NCBI GenBank assembly: GCA_036571765.1
Contig: BROE01000028.1
Location: 7,248,199 to 7,312,198, forward strand
Direction of reading: 5' to 3'
Origin: Plecoglossus altivelis
Taxonomy: Eukaryota > Chordata > Actinopteri > Osmeriformes > Plecoglossidae
DNA: 64,000 nucleotides
Shown one piece after another: positions 1 through 12,221 of this stretch. The notes beneath the pieces were generated by a model. The model was not told where the DNA came from, did not search any database, and saw only the letters and a program-made list of their open reading frames with translations. Each line of letters opens with the position of its first letter. The first letter of the stretch is position 1. A program made the position numbers and the translations under genes.

Positions 1-2820
1 GCATTCTTGCTCTGCCCCAGAGTCATTGTTGAACTGCATTAAATCTCTCCCCTTGGCAGAATGAGGATTTCAAAGCCAGGCTTGATTGAAGAAGGAAAAA
101 TAAATAAATAAATAAAACGAACAAATCACCTTTATCAAGCCGAAACCTAAGTGACTAAGAAAGTATCCGATTTAGCTTCACAGCATTCTTCCCCTCTGCA
201 TGCAGTTCACTGTGAACAGTAGCAGCATGGAAACACTCCTGTTGGGACTGAGGAAAAATACAATTCCGCTAGCGAGGCTGTGTTTGTTTCCAGGCTTTGT
301 GTGTGTTTGTGTTTGTGTGTGTGTGCTTATTAGCAGATGGGTGCACCTGTGTGTGTGTGTGTGTGTGTGTATGTATGCGTGTGAGCATCTTTTTTTTTTT
401 GTCTGTAGCTTTTCCCTTCAGGGGGAAGTGATTACAGACTCATCCCAAGCAGCTTTAGCGCTAGGCTGCGGAAGGCTCGGGTTTCTCCAAACAGATCCCT
501 ATCTGTGCTCCGCGCTGAGCCCTGTCTGTGTGCCTGTTCCCTGGGCCGTGCTGCCCCCCGCCTCACCCCCCCTCCGGACCCTCTCCCGTCCGTTGGGAAC
601 ACACACGAACACACACACCGTCAGCGCCAGCGAAAAGGCTTTCACTGTTTCCATTTGGGGACCACGTAACCTCCTTCTCCGGCTGGGGTGGTGGGGGAAA
701 AGAAATTGGAGGAGCGGGGTGGTGGCGTAGGAGGGAGGGGCGGGGTCGGGAGGGGGGAGGGGGCACAAAAGCAACCATCTTCCCGCCTCGTCAAGCCTTA
801 AAAAAACCCGGCCCCCCCCGGCAGGCAACGTCCCCAAGACGTGTGCTCGCAAGCGTCCCAACAAGGGCTTTGGGGAATCACCCTCTCGCCGGCCTGCTCG
901 TCAAAGCCAGGGGCCTCTCCCCCCCACCCTCCCGCACCCCCCCCCCCCCGCCACTAAGGCTGAGGGATCCTACCCTGACTGTCTGTTTATCCTAGCCAGG
1001 GCTTCATCATCATTCAAGGGTGTGAGCCCCTTGTCACACCCAGGAAGAGAGGCCCTCTCTGCAGGGTCAGCATGTGCTCTCGCTGGGAAACCCTCCCGCG
1101 TGTGATGACAGCCCGGCCTAAACACCCGGCCGTGTACGCAGAGGACGGTTCCCGTAGATCCGTCTCATGCTGGCGTCTGCATACAGCAGTTTGTCGCAGA
1201 TCAGACGCCGTAACTGAACGTGTGCCAACTGGCCAGATCAACCTTTGTAAATGAAGTTCATTGTGTGCCGTTTTCCTATCCTACCCTACTCTAATAACAG
1301 TATCCTAACCCTACCCCAGAATGCTATCTCCCTAGTCTCATCCCAACCCAGTTGTCCAACCCTAGACCAGTCTTGTAACCCTAGACCAGTCTCACCCCAG
1401 ACCAGTCTAATCCGGTTTTTCTTTCCCCTCCAGACCAGTATCCTAACCCAGTATTCTAGGTATGCCAGTGGACACAGTGTTGCGTGGACACCAGATGTGT
1501 TGGTGCCTCTCTATCTTCCCTGAGCAAACATCCGCCTCTGACTGGACCTCGTCTGGTATGTGCTTGTTTTGCACGGCGCTCCGCACACTTCTGAAGCATG
1601 ACACATCTGTTTTTGAAATGGTGGCGGAGGTAGAACAATGGTCCAAGAGCACGGCGCGCTCTCTCTCTCTCTCTCTCTCTCTCCGCTCGCCCAGCGGTAC
1701 CACACAGGAAGGACAGAGAGGAAGAGGAGGAGGGGAGGACAGGAGGAAACAAACAAGCTGGTGGGGTCAGGTCCTAGCCGTCTGTAGCGCCCCCTGGTGT
1801 TTATCTGTCAGGTTGGGGGAGATAGAGACCGGGCCATATTACCCAGAAGCCTTTGAATAACCACGACGACTCCAAGATGGGGACTCGACCAGCCTCGCAG
1901 AAGCGTGCGTGCGGCATCGTGATGTCACATTTTACCGGTGAATTTGGCGATGTCTACGGCGGCCAGACTGCTCTCAAATATTAAAATCGCTTTTCTTCAT
2001 TCCACCTAAAACGTAAATAGTTGGAACCCTTCCTGACAAACTGCACGAAAACAGCCAGACCTCCCCTACTGCAAGGACACACGAGCGCGCGCCATGTTGT
2101 TCAATGACACTTGCGAATAGAAGTCAACAAGGTTTATCGGAGAGCAGCAACCTTGTTCTTTGCAGGAGTTATTAACACTGTCAACACTAGTTCCAAGGCC
2201 AACATAATTGGCAGACATTGTTCAAGGGAAGTCATCCAGCGCTCGGTTACCGCGCCTTCCGGTGAATTAAAGTTTTGTGTTTGAGAGGGACTAAGGAGAG
2301 ACAAAGAGACGAGACAGAGAGAGAGACAGAGAGAGAGAGAGAGAGGGCCAAAGAAGAGAGGTGGAAAGAGAGAGAGACTGACAGCGAGAGCGAGCAAATG
2401 AGAGCGCGAGCGAGAGAGGAGAAAGAACGGCGAGTGAGAAAGCAAGGTCACATGGATGGCTTTCCACTGGCTGCAGTGATGACCTTCAGAACATCACAAT
2501 AGGAACAGGAGCAAGCCTGATCCTGACTGACCCACAACAGCAGTTTCCTCTCGAGCAAGCCTGCCTAACAACAACCTTCCCTCGCTCTAGTCCTGCCCAA
2601 CGCTACTTACTACAGTGGACTGAGCAGAGTGCTTTGAATGCCGTTCCTATGTGGATGTGCTGGGCTTTAGCATTTGTAACTTTTATAACCAAACGTTTCG
2701 GTCGAATTTGTAAGGACTCCCAAGTTGAGAAAATGGGTTTGTGCATGTGTTCGTCCGATACCTGTGGACAAGTCGATCTGTGTGTGGTATGTGTGTTTGG
2801 TGCGAGTGAGTGAGGCTGTG
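1..2820. other. xxylt1 intron 3 (left edge), simple repeats
   Basis: No coding exon was recognised. The stretch holds (TG)n near 300-372, a GC-rich segment 530-960 with C and G homopolymers, a degenerate ACCAGTCT/CCCTA-type repeat at about 1275-1450, a short (TC)n tract near 1660-1683 and a purine-rich (GA)n tract at 2285-2430. It is assigned to the last xxylt1 intron only because exon 3 ends at 3124 with a splice donor pointing left. Confidence 0.6.
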
Positions 2821-2824
2821 TGTC

Positions 2825-3133
2825 CAGTACTTGAAGACACGTGTCTGTATCTGTCCATTACTTGTAGACACGTGTCTGTATATCTGCACAGTACTTGTAG
2901 ACACGTGTCTGTATCTGCCCATTACTTGTAGACACGTGTCTGTATATCTGCACAGTACTTGTAGACAGGTGTGTGTGTGTGTGTCCAGTACCTGTAGACA
3001 GGTGTGTGTGTCTGCCCATTTCTTGTAGACAGGTGTGTGTGTGCGTGTGTCCCGTACCTGTAGACAAGTGTGTGTATCTGCCCATTACTTGCAGACAGGT
3101 GTGTGTGTGTGTGTGTCCAGTACCTGTAGACAG
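2825..3133. repeat. 31-35 bp minisatellite carrying copies of the xxylt1 exon 3 splice donor
   Basis: About ten units, with the TACNTGNAGACA core at 2828, 2859, 2892, 2923, 2956, 2989, 3020, 3055, 3086 and 3121. Two unit types largely alternate (CAGTAC and CCATTAC variants), suggesting a dimer of about 64-66 bp. The rightmost unit is the real exon 3 / intron 3 junction: on the minus strand it reads CTGTCTACAG, then GTACTGG. Confidence 0.9.
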
Positions 3134-6100
3134 GCTGCATCTCTCGGGCTATGCCGATCACAGCTCCTGGAGGGAAACGACCAAATTCCTGGAAGAGGTC
3201 CCTGATGTTGGTCCTGTACTTCAGGTCCAGGTCTAACTGCACCATATGCTTTAAATCTGAAACACAGAATGTCCCTTTTAGGAAAAGCACAACCTTCAAT
3301 CTTTTCTATGCCTAATATGCTACAGTGCAGACTCCAAAAGGGAAGGCAGAAAAATGTCTGTGAAAAGGACCAGTAAACAGCATTGATCTCTTATCTAATC
3401 AGGTTATATCTACTAAAATCTGATGCAGGGCATATCTGTTCTAACCTGATACAAAGTAAATATATGTTCTAATCTGATGCAGGGCGAAGCTGTTCTAATC
3501 TGATGCAGGGCGCAGCTGTTCTAATCTGATGCAGGGCGAAGCTGTTCTAATCTGATGCAGGGCACAGCTGTTCTAATCTGATGCAGGGTGTGTCTGTTCT
3601 GATTTGATGCAGCGTGCAGCTGTTCTAATCCGATGCAGGGCGAAACTGTTCTGATCTGATGCAGGGCGCAGCTGTTGTAATCCGATGCAGGGCGAAGCTG
3701 TTCTGATCTGATGCAGGGCATAGCTGTTCTAATCTGATACAGGGTGTGTCTGTTCTGATTTGATGCAGCGTGCAGCTGTTCTAATCTGATACAGGGTGTG
3801 TCTGTTCTGATTTGATGCAGGGCACAGCTGTTCTAATCTGATACAGGGTGTGTCTGTTCTGATCTGATGCAGGGCACAGCTGTTCTAATCTGATACAGGG
3901 TGTGTCTGTTCTGATTTGATGCAGCGTGCAGCTGTTCTAATCCGATGCAGGGCGAAACTGTTCTGATCTGATGCAGGGCGCAGCTGTTGTAATCCGATGC
4001 AGGGCGAAGCTGTTCTAATCTGATGCAGGGCACAGCTGTTCTAATCTGATGCAGGGCACAGCTGTTCTAATCTGATGCAGGGCACAGCTGTTCTAATCCG
4101 ATGCAGGGCGAAGCTGTTCTAATCCGATGCAGGGCGAAGCTGTTCTGATCTGATGCAGGGCGAAGCTGTTCTAATCCGATGCAGGGCACAGCTGTTCTAA
4201 TCCGATGCAGGGCGAAGCTGTTCTAATCTTATGCAGGGCACAGCTGTTCTAATCCGATGCAGGGTTGTAGCTGCAGTCAGACCGGTTCAGCATTTTTTGC
4301 ATGGGTAGTTATAGTCACCAGGTCAAAACAGAACTGACCTGTTCATTGTTCTGCTTTCCTGTGACTGGTTGGCATGGTGATGAAAGACCAGGAAGTGCTT
4401 CAGATGCGGGAGATGGCATGGAGGGTTAGTGCCTCGACATACTCCAGTTTCGTACGTGCATGAACGCAAGTGCGCAAACATTCAATGAGGATGTGGCAAA
4501 CACTCAGAGTAAGGCCGGAATGCAGGGATCTTTCAATAACTACACTCTGCAGTGTTGCAGTCGCTAACTCTCTTCTGTAGTGATGTCGTTTCTAACCATT
4601 CGCAGAACCCTCTCCATCGTCATGACTCATGTTCCACATACAAATAAGCACTCAGAACAGTAGCAGCTCGAATCCATCTGGGCTGTTTCTGTTTCTCCAT
4701 GTCAGTCGATGAAGGTCACACTGTGTGGCGGTGAGGGGGAAGGTGGAGGACTAGCGAGCTAACAGGGTTAGCGGGGTTAGCCTGAGGCATCGTCGATCGC
4801 CCTAGCGCTGGGCTTGCGTCAGCCTCTTGTCATTGCCACGTGGGGGCTATCGAACACCCTCTCATCCAGCGGAAAGTAGGTCGACCTGGTTGTCACCTTA
4901 ATACCCCAGCCTTTCGTGCACACCACGGCATGGGGGTAGGGTTGGGTTATTCTCAGGGAAGCCTGAGGATGATCCAAAAGGTCAAAACAGGTTTGGGAGG
5001 CCGTGGTCGGGTTTGTCAGCTGATTTCGAAGATATGATGCTTATCACCAGACCATGGGGAGTTGGCTATGATATGCCAAACTGTACACTGGTCTTTGCAA
5101 CAGTCAAATCGACTTCGAAATGGTCCTTGGCTAAAAGTGCATTGCACCAGCCACAATTCAGATAGGATTTGTAAATAGATTCCTTCTCTGAACTACGTAC
5201 GACAACTGAAGAACATAAGAAGATCGTCCAGACCTCTAAAACCACTGAGGCGGTCTCTCTCTCTCCCTCTCGCTCTCCCTCTCTATCTCTGCGAGTCTTT
5301 CCCTCCCCTCCCTCCCTCTACCTCTAATGGCAGGTGTCTCTCTCTCTCTCCATCTCTCCGCTCCTCTTATGGCAGGTCTCTTGCTCTTCCTGTCTCGTGG
5401 CAGGTGGGGTGGGGGGGGGCTGAGAGCCTGTATGTAGGTCACCAAACGTGACACTCACTCTGCTGCTTGTCTTCTTATTGTGTGCAATGATGGAGGCTGG
5501 CAAAACCAATTTCCTATTCACTCCTGCTGTCCTCTGAGGGAGATGACAATGCCTGCGCCACACTGAGGATTGAAATAGCTCTTTGTCAGAGATGTACAAA
5601 CAGCCGTTTTACGAAGAGATCGTTCTGAGGCTTCTTTCATAGTGGTATTGTCCAGTAGTCCACGTAGTGAGGAAATATCGATCTTCTAGAACCATCCTCA
5701 TGATCAACCGTCGACCAGAATCATCTAGGACATGCAGAGTTTAAAACGTGACATTTAAACGTTTCCGGAAGGTGCCAGACTTTTTGAAGTTGTGAACGTA
5801 CATTCTAGATGTTGAATGTACGATTCTGAAACCCAGTCCAGCCTAAGCCTGCCCCATGTGGCATGGCTTCACCCAGACCATGCAGCCTATTCTGGGGCAG
5901 GGCTACTCTCACACAGGCCGTATGGATCTGATGCAATGTTCGATAGCTGGATGAGGCCCAGCAGGGGAAAACCAAGAAATTCTGAGCAGACAGGCCCCCT
6001 GGGGAGTCCGTGGAAATGCCTGATGACAGCATCGTGATTCCTTGAAGTTTTCCGCTAACACATCCTCCTAGCTTGCTCACCACGCTAGCTGTTGACACCC

Positions 6101-9100
6101 TGCAGCGTTACAGCTGTGTTAAAACAGTTTTATCTTCAGGAAAACATTTCACAATTGCTCTAATTCAATCATGTGTATTCAATTTGGTTGAGCATTTTGC
6201 AGATTTGCAGGGATTATGCAATATGCAAAGGGTCCTTCAAAGCCCGGTAACAAATCATGGAGGGTCGCTGGAATCAGAAACAGATCTGTACTCCAATTGC
6301 TGTCCAGGTCCAAATGTTCCCAGAATGCACTGAAATAACATGCTACCTGACATGCGTCTGCAGACCAGCAGGCTGTCTGAAACGCATCTGCGCCTCTCAA
6401 AGAATCTATACTAAGATGGGGTCCAGGAGGGATGGCAGGAAGTTGTCAGGTCCAGACTTGTTGACAGAACCTCCAGGGGCTGACATGAGCCTAAAAACAT
6501 GAGACATCTGTGTGCTGCTCCATGGGCTGCTGGTCTGCAGGGCTTTGATCATTAACAGATTACCACCAAAGTGCCTTTCCATTGCGTACTTTCCTTTCCG
6601 TATCAGAGTCGTGCTTCTGACACTTGTTTTTCACACTGATCAGCTACAGTGAGAAGTGGAAAATTGACTTGGAGATGTGGCAGCTGCCATCATTGAGATA
6701 GCAACTACGATCCCTGAGAGAGCACAGATGAAACAGCTGGTACATTGTCAGTGGAGCTACTACAAGATAGGCAGGAGCTATATCACTGAGGAAGGAGGTA
6801 CTACACTTTAGGAGGAGCTATGATATGGGAGGAGCTACAGCACTGAGGGTGGAGCTACTACACTGTGGGAGGAGCAGCTGTTCTATGGGAGGAACTACAT
6901 GGCTGAGGAAGGAGCTACTACATTGTGGGAGGAGCAGCTGTTCTGTGGGAGGAGCTACAGCACTGAGGGAGGAGCTACTACACTGTGGGAGGAGCAGCTG
7001 TGCTATGGGAGGGGCTACAGCACTGAGGGTGGAGCTACTACACTGTGGGAGGAGCAGCTGTGCTATGGGAGGGGCTACAGCACTGAGGGAGGAGCTACTA
7101 CATAGTGTGAGGAGCAGCTATGCTATGGGAGGAGCTACTACAGGGAAGGGCTATGACACTGGGAAAGTAGCTACTTTACTGAGGGAGGAGTAACTACACA
7201 GAGGAAAGAGCCTGTGGGAGGGAACTAAATAAGGGAAGAGTTACTATACTGTGGGAGGAGCATGAGAGAGGAGCTATACTGAGTGAACAGTTAGGACCTG
7301 CACTCAGTGAGGCGGTCATGGCTGCATGAGAGAAACTACACTGAGTGAACAGTTAGGACCTGCACTCAGAGAGGCGGTCATGGCTGGGACAGGAGAGAGA
7401 GCGTCCTCCCTCCCATAGCGAGGGCACTCCTCCACGCCACGTGTCTGTCAGGCACCTGGCTGTGCTCCTCTCTCCAGCTGTGCACAGCCCCCCTGCTGCT
7501 CTCTCTCTCTGTCCAGCCCTCCCCAACACTCTCTCTCTAGCACACGCAGTCTCTTTCACACTCTCACACACAAACGCGCTCTCACACACTAACACACACA
7601 GAATATACTCTCTCACACGCAGACGCATACTTCATTTTGAGAGGTATATCTGACAAAATATTTTCAAATCTGTGTTGCACAAACCGCATAACGGCCGCTC
7701 AAGATGCGAGGCTTGTGTTAGCGTGGTCGACTGCACGGGGCGTACCTTGAGGCATGATGCGATGCATGGCCACGGACAGGAAGAAGATGGCGTCGCTGTA
7801 GTAGGCCCCGGAGCCAGCACTGAAGTGCTTCTGCATGGCCTCCACGATGGGGAACAGCTTCTGGGTCAGCGTCCCCACGTCATGGAACACCGCCTGCAAC
7901 CCCAACGAATCAGAGTGTCAGAAACACAGGCGACCCTCCACCAGAAGGGGACTCGTCCCTCTAAGAGATGACCCCACCTACAGGTTACCCTTACAGGCTG
8001 TCCCCCGAATAGATAGTGGTCATCGGAAAGTATTTGTACTCATCAGAAAGTATTCGTAGAGTTTGTATTTTTTAGTTTATGTATAGGAAAAATTGTATAT
8101 ATATTTTTTACTTGTATGCATGTACTTATGTAGCACCGTGGCTCTGTGAGGCACGACATTTCGTTCCACTGTATGCCCCCGCATGTAGCGGAATGACAAT
8201 AAAGCTCAACTTGACTTGACTTGACCTTATGGCATGTGACCCTTCCATACAGGATGTTACCCCTACAAGAGGTGACCCTTGCAGGTGTTGACCCTGCCGT
8301 AGGTGACCCCTGGAGCCTTCACTCCAGGAAGTGTGGATCCGACCGTGCTCAGTGGAGGGCCAGTTGATCTGGAAGATCTCCCTCTGGCTTACCAAAAGAG
8401 GATTGTAGAAATGCAGTAACCACAGGCTCTTATGCGGGCTGTTTATAAACCCTGTCAACAAGAAAAACGTTTCCCTGGTTACCGTTCTCTCGATAAACTC
8501 CTTAGAGATCCCGCCGAGTACGCCAAGAGACATCCTCATCGATACAGGGAACATATGATGACAGCACGTGCCTGCAATGTGCAGACAACATTTAATGTTC
8601 CATAAAAGATTACTTTAAGCCCCTCGCCTGCAGTATGTCTGGAATCACAACAATCCTGTTGGGGATTTGCCATTGTGCAAGAGTAGTACAGAGATTACTG
8701 TTCGATAAACAAACAAAAAAACACAGGCTGCCTTTCCATTGATATAGAATAGAAATAGGGATAGCAGTGCTTTACAAGCAAATACTTTTACCATGTCGTC
8801 GCAAAAACTGTATTGTGTTCATGGACCTCCTGGGTAGCCAGGTAGCGTAAACAGGTTTAAATTCTCGATTCAATGCGTCTACATATAGACACCCTTCATA
8901 CGCATACACTGTACACCGCATTTAATTTTGGCTACGTTATTCGTATAGAACCCGGTATTCAAGCTTGCACTGGCGGTGTGTGGCGAGGAGAGATACGCTG
9001 TACTTGCTGTTCGCCTTCTCAGCGAATGGAAACAAACAGAAGGCCTCAGCCAAGTCTTGCACTCGTCCATGAGAAGTGCATGGAGTAGACCGGCCCAGTC

Positions 9101-12100
9101 AGTCTACAGCACAGTGTGGTGTTATTACAGGTCTGAGCAGGAGTAGACCTGGCACAGTCAGTCTACAGCAGAATGTGGTGTTATTACAGGTCTGAGCAGG
9201 AGTAGACCGGCCCAGTCAGTCTACAGCAGAATGTGGTGTTATTACAGGTCTGAGCAGGAGTAGACCGGCTCAGTCAGTCTACAGCACAGTGTGGCGTGAT
9301 TACAGGTTTCAGCAGAAGAAGACCGGCTCAGTCAGTCTTCAGCACAGTGTGGCGTGATTACAGGTTTCAGCAGAAGAAGACCTGGCACAGTCAGTCTACA
9401 GCAGAATGTGGTGTGATTACTGGTCTGAGCAGAAGTTAATGCTGTGGTTTCCTTCTCATCAACACACCCATTACTACCTGTTACTTCTGGTTCAGAACTA
9501 GAATCTGGTTTAGTGTCATATACAATACAGTAGTATAACACTGTTTATTACGTGTAAACTTGAGTCGAGGCGAGAAAGAACGAGATGTAAACAAACTATT
9601 ATAGACTATGTAATATAGTATTACTATAGAATTTGTACATTGTCTTATAAAAAAATTGAAAAGCTGTACAGAATGCGCAAATATTCCGATTATTTCTGGG
9701 TTTAGCTGGTTGATCTCATTCAAACTCTGACTTAGATGGCTCTGTCTTTATGAGGATAACAGGAGACAACATTAAACGGAGATCAAACCTTGAGAAATTC
9801 AATAAAAAGAGTGGCCTGGAATAGATTTTCAACCCTCGCAGCAAGTGAGTCACACACGTGTGAACAGGGACATTTCCTGTTAATCTTTCGGCCGGAGAAT
9901 ATTGAGTTCCCTTTCCAAACATCAGATTTGTTTAAACAAAGCGATTCTCCGGCTAACATTGATTACTTGCACACTCATGTCTAATCTCACTCCAGGATTT
10001 ATGAAGTACCATTTACAGGATTTAAATGCACACAGATACGACGCCTGACCCTGAGCAGCATAGAGCTCCCTGGCCTGGGAAGGGAAGCCATCATCAACAG
10101 CATTTCCTCTGGGCTTCCTGGTTCGCCTGCAACAGGGCAGAAAACAGGAAGTGGATGGGACTACCAGGGCTCTGGACGGCCGCTACATCACGTAGCTTCC
10201 TGTAACACAGCACCTGGAGACCACTGTTTTGTCCCATAGATACATAGGCCTGACAGGCAACAGGCATCTCACATTTACTCTAGTAAAGTAGTCAATACTA
10301 CTCTCTGGTAATTTAGTCCATAACAATACTCCTCTCTAGTAATGTAGTCCATAACAATACCCCTCTCTAGTAATGTTGTCCATAACAATACTACTCTCTG
10401 GTAATTTAGTCCATAACAATACTCCTCTTTAGTAATGTTGTCCATAACAATACCCCTCTCTAGTAATGTAGTCCATAACAATACTACTCTCTGGTAATGT
10501 AGTCCAAAACAATACTCCTCTCTAGTAATGTAGTCCATAACAATACTACTCTCTGGTAATGTAGTCCATTACAATACTCATCTCTAGTAATGTAGTCCAT
10601 AACAATACTACTCTCTGGTAATGTAGTCCATAACAATACTCATCTCTAGTAATGTAGTCCAAAACAATACCCCTCTCCAGTAATGTAGTCCATAACAATA
10701 CCCCTCTCTAGTAATGTTGTCCATAACAATACTCCTCTCTGGTAATGTAGTCCAAAACAATACTCTCTAGTAATGTAGCCCATAACAATACTCTCTAGTA
10801 ATGTAGTCCATAACAATACTCTCTAGTAATGTTGTCCATAACAATACTACTCTCTGGTAATGTAGTCCATAACAATACCCCTCTCTAGTAATGTTGTCCA
10901 TAACAATACTCATCTCTAGTAATGTAGTCCATAACAATACTCCTCTCTGGTAATGTAGTCCATAACAATACCCCTCTCTGGTAATGTAGTCCATAACAAT
11001 ACCCCTCTCTGGTAATGTAGTATATAGTAATACTCATCTGTAGAGTTGTAGTCCATTCATATCTGCATCCCTAGTAATGCAATACATAACAACACTCCTC
11101 TCTAGAGATGAGATCCCTAACAATAATCCTCCCCAGTAACAATACTCATCTAGGGATACAAACCCTGGCATATTTCCTTCCTTTAGACAAAAACAAACAG
11201 CTGCATCCCTAACCCATCCTTTGCATTAGCTGTTGTTGTTTGAAGGTCAATACTGCCCCCTGGTGGTGAACGTTTTAAATGACTATTCGGATTGTTTTGA
11301 ATGAGTTTGGAATATACTACCCCTTCATTTATAAGGTCAGGCTGATCTATGGCTCAACTTTCTTTAACCAAGCAAACCAAGTAAACAACACATGCTACTG
11401 GTGGCCATTGATACGGTACTGAATAAAGTACTGTAAGTGTTTATCCATCAGTCTAGTAGTGGTCTTCAAACCTGCTTCAGGAGATACCTTCTGTGGGTTT
11501 CCTACAAAAAATGAATGACTGAATTGGGCACACCTGTATCTAATACTTGTTAAATCAAGTTTTTAAAAAAATAGTTGGAGCTGGAGTCAAACGTTACGTG
11601 AAGGTAGCTCTCCAGGAAAAGGGGGCTGGAGACCCTGGTGACGAGCCCCCTGTAACATGGTGACTGACGCCCCGGGTCGCCCCGGGTCGCCCCAGGTCTC
11701 ACCTCGTACTGAAAGGTGGCCTCCAGGAGTAGTTCCGGAAGCATCTTCTCCCCAAGCTCTCTGCTCGGCGTGTCCGTGACAAAGTGAAGCACCAGCTGCT
11801 CTCCTTCCAGGAAGCGGCCGTGCTTCGCCATGGACAGCATGGCCACGCGGAACTTCTCCTGCAGGCTGCGGCTCTTGTCCACCTTGGTGAACATCATCAG
11901 CACGTGGTAGCGGTCCCCGTCCCCGTGCGCTCCGCTGGCGTTCCTCCTGCTCCCGTCCTCCTCTCTCGCCTCCTCTCCGCCCTCCCCCCCCGGGCGCTCC
12001 AGCCGCGTGTCCAGCGAGAGGTCGGCGTCGTTCCTGTTGGCGTTGTGACTCGCCTGGGTCTGCTTGATGCGTTTGGTGGTGCTGGAGAAGTTCTGTCTCT

Positions 12101-12221
12101 CAGACCCAAAGTAGTAGAACGCGACGACAGCCAGCGCTGCAGTGAGTAGAAGAACCATCTGATAGGACCTGAACGTGCTGATCCTGCCCATGGTGCCGGC
12201 GACAGCTCTCAGAATGCCCAT
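3124..12221 (-). CDS. xxylt1: xyloside xylosyltransferase 1, exons 1-3 (3' part off window)
   Basis: ER type II membrane glycosyltransferase (GT8-like) that adds the second xylose to the O-glucose-xylose glycan on EGF repeats of Notch-type proteins. Coding exons read on the minus strand: exon 1 11703-12221 (ATG at 12221, 173 codons, phase 0), exon 2 7746-7893, exon 3 3124-3256; all junctions are GT-AG and in phase. Residues 21-38 form a single signal-anchor helix, followed by a variable basic/acidic stem. The family core follows: YHVLMMFTKV in exon 1, KLFPIVEAMQKHFSAG and YYSDAIFFLSVAMH in exon 2, then QLDLDLKYRTNIRDLF with the metal-binding DxD and PGAVIGIAREMQPVYR in exon 3. These match vertebrate XXYLT1 closely. 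The final exon (roughly 120 residues, beginning with the HTFWQ region in the human protein) was not found to the left and must lie outside the window. An in-frame upstream ATG at 12413 is not favoured, because the second ATG begins the family-like N terminus. Confidence 0.93.
3410..4268. repeat. 26 bp minisatellite with 312 bp higher-order repeat
   Basis: About 33 copies of a 26-bp unit containing GCTGTTCTAATCTGATGCAG, in xxylt1 intron 2 about 150 bp upstream of exon 3. Variant units recur in the same order 312 bp apart (12 units; for example GATTTGATGCAGCG at 3601 and again at 3913), so part of the array expanded by block duplication. Open frames through it are by-products of a repetitive sequence, not genes. 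Confidence 0.95.
4269..6820. other. xxylt1 intron 2, no gene seen
   Basis: Mostly unique sequence with a pyrimidine-rich (TCTC)n tract at 5250-5395. No exon, RNA gene or recognisable transposon was found on either strand. Confidence 0.6.
6825..7140. repeat. 60 bp minisatellite
   Basis: Units of about 60 bp built from GGAGCTACTACACTGTGGGA and GGAGCAGCTGTGCTATGGGA segments. Successive units at 6961 and 7021 align at exactly 60 bp. The period is a multiple of three, so it stays open in several frames, but nothing suggests that it is translated. Lies in xxylt1 intron 2. Confidence 0.9.
7260..7390. repeat. 62-64 bp direct duplication
   Basis: Two adjacent near-identical copies, each with GCATGAGAG, ACTGAGTGAACAGTTAGGAC and GCGGTCATGGCTG. 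The second copy starts 62-64 bp after the first. Lies in xxylt1 intron 2 next to the 60-bp array. Confidence 0.85.
8030..8226 (+). mobile_element. LINE-type retroposon 3' end with (CTTGA)n tail
   Basis: Contains the phrase GGAATGACAATAAAGCTCAA followed by short CTTGA repeats, a form common at the 3' ends of teleost non-LTR elements. Only the 3' tail is visible; no reverse transcriptase frame. The left limit is a guess. Lies in xxylt1 intron 1. Confidence 0.6.
9080..9430. repeat. 58 bp minisatellite
   Basis: Six copies of a 58-59 bp unit containing CAGTCAGTCTACAGCA and ATTACAGGTCTGAGCAG, with unit starts near 9085, 9143, 9202 and 9260. Lies in xxylt1 intron 1; no coding significance seen. Confidence 0.92.
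10284..11035. repeat. 31 bp minisatellite
   Basis: About 24 copies of a 31-bp unit, TAATGTAGTCCATAACAATA plus a variable CYCCTCTCTRG part, with some units shortened by about 3 bp. Degenerate copies continue to about 11150. Lies in xxylt1 intron 1. Frames across it encode repeated YITRE and LLWT peptides, which are repeat by-products. Confidence 0.95.

Noticed and set aside
1272..1450. Possible interstitial telomeric repeat (CCTAACCCTA text)
   Set aside because: The units are scattered and mixed with ACCAGTCT; there is no run of contiguous TTAGGG repeats.
1..3000. Search for the last xxylt1 coding exon
   Set aside because: No frame with the expected HTFWQ, LGDQDFFT-like or terminal motifs exists on the minus strand left of 3124, so it is taken to be outside the window.
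3521..4033. Two near-identical 66-codon frames 312 bp apart as a duplicated small gene
   Set aside because: Both are readings through the 26-bp minisatellite; the 312-bp spacing is its higher-order period.
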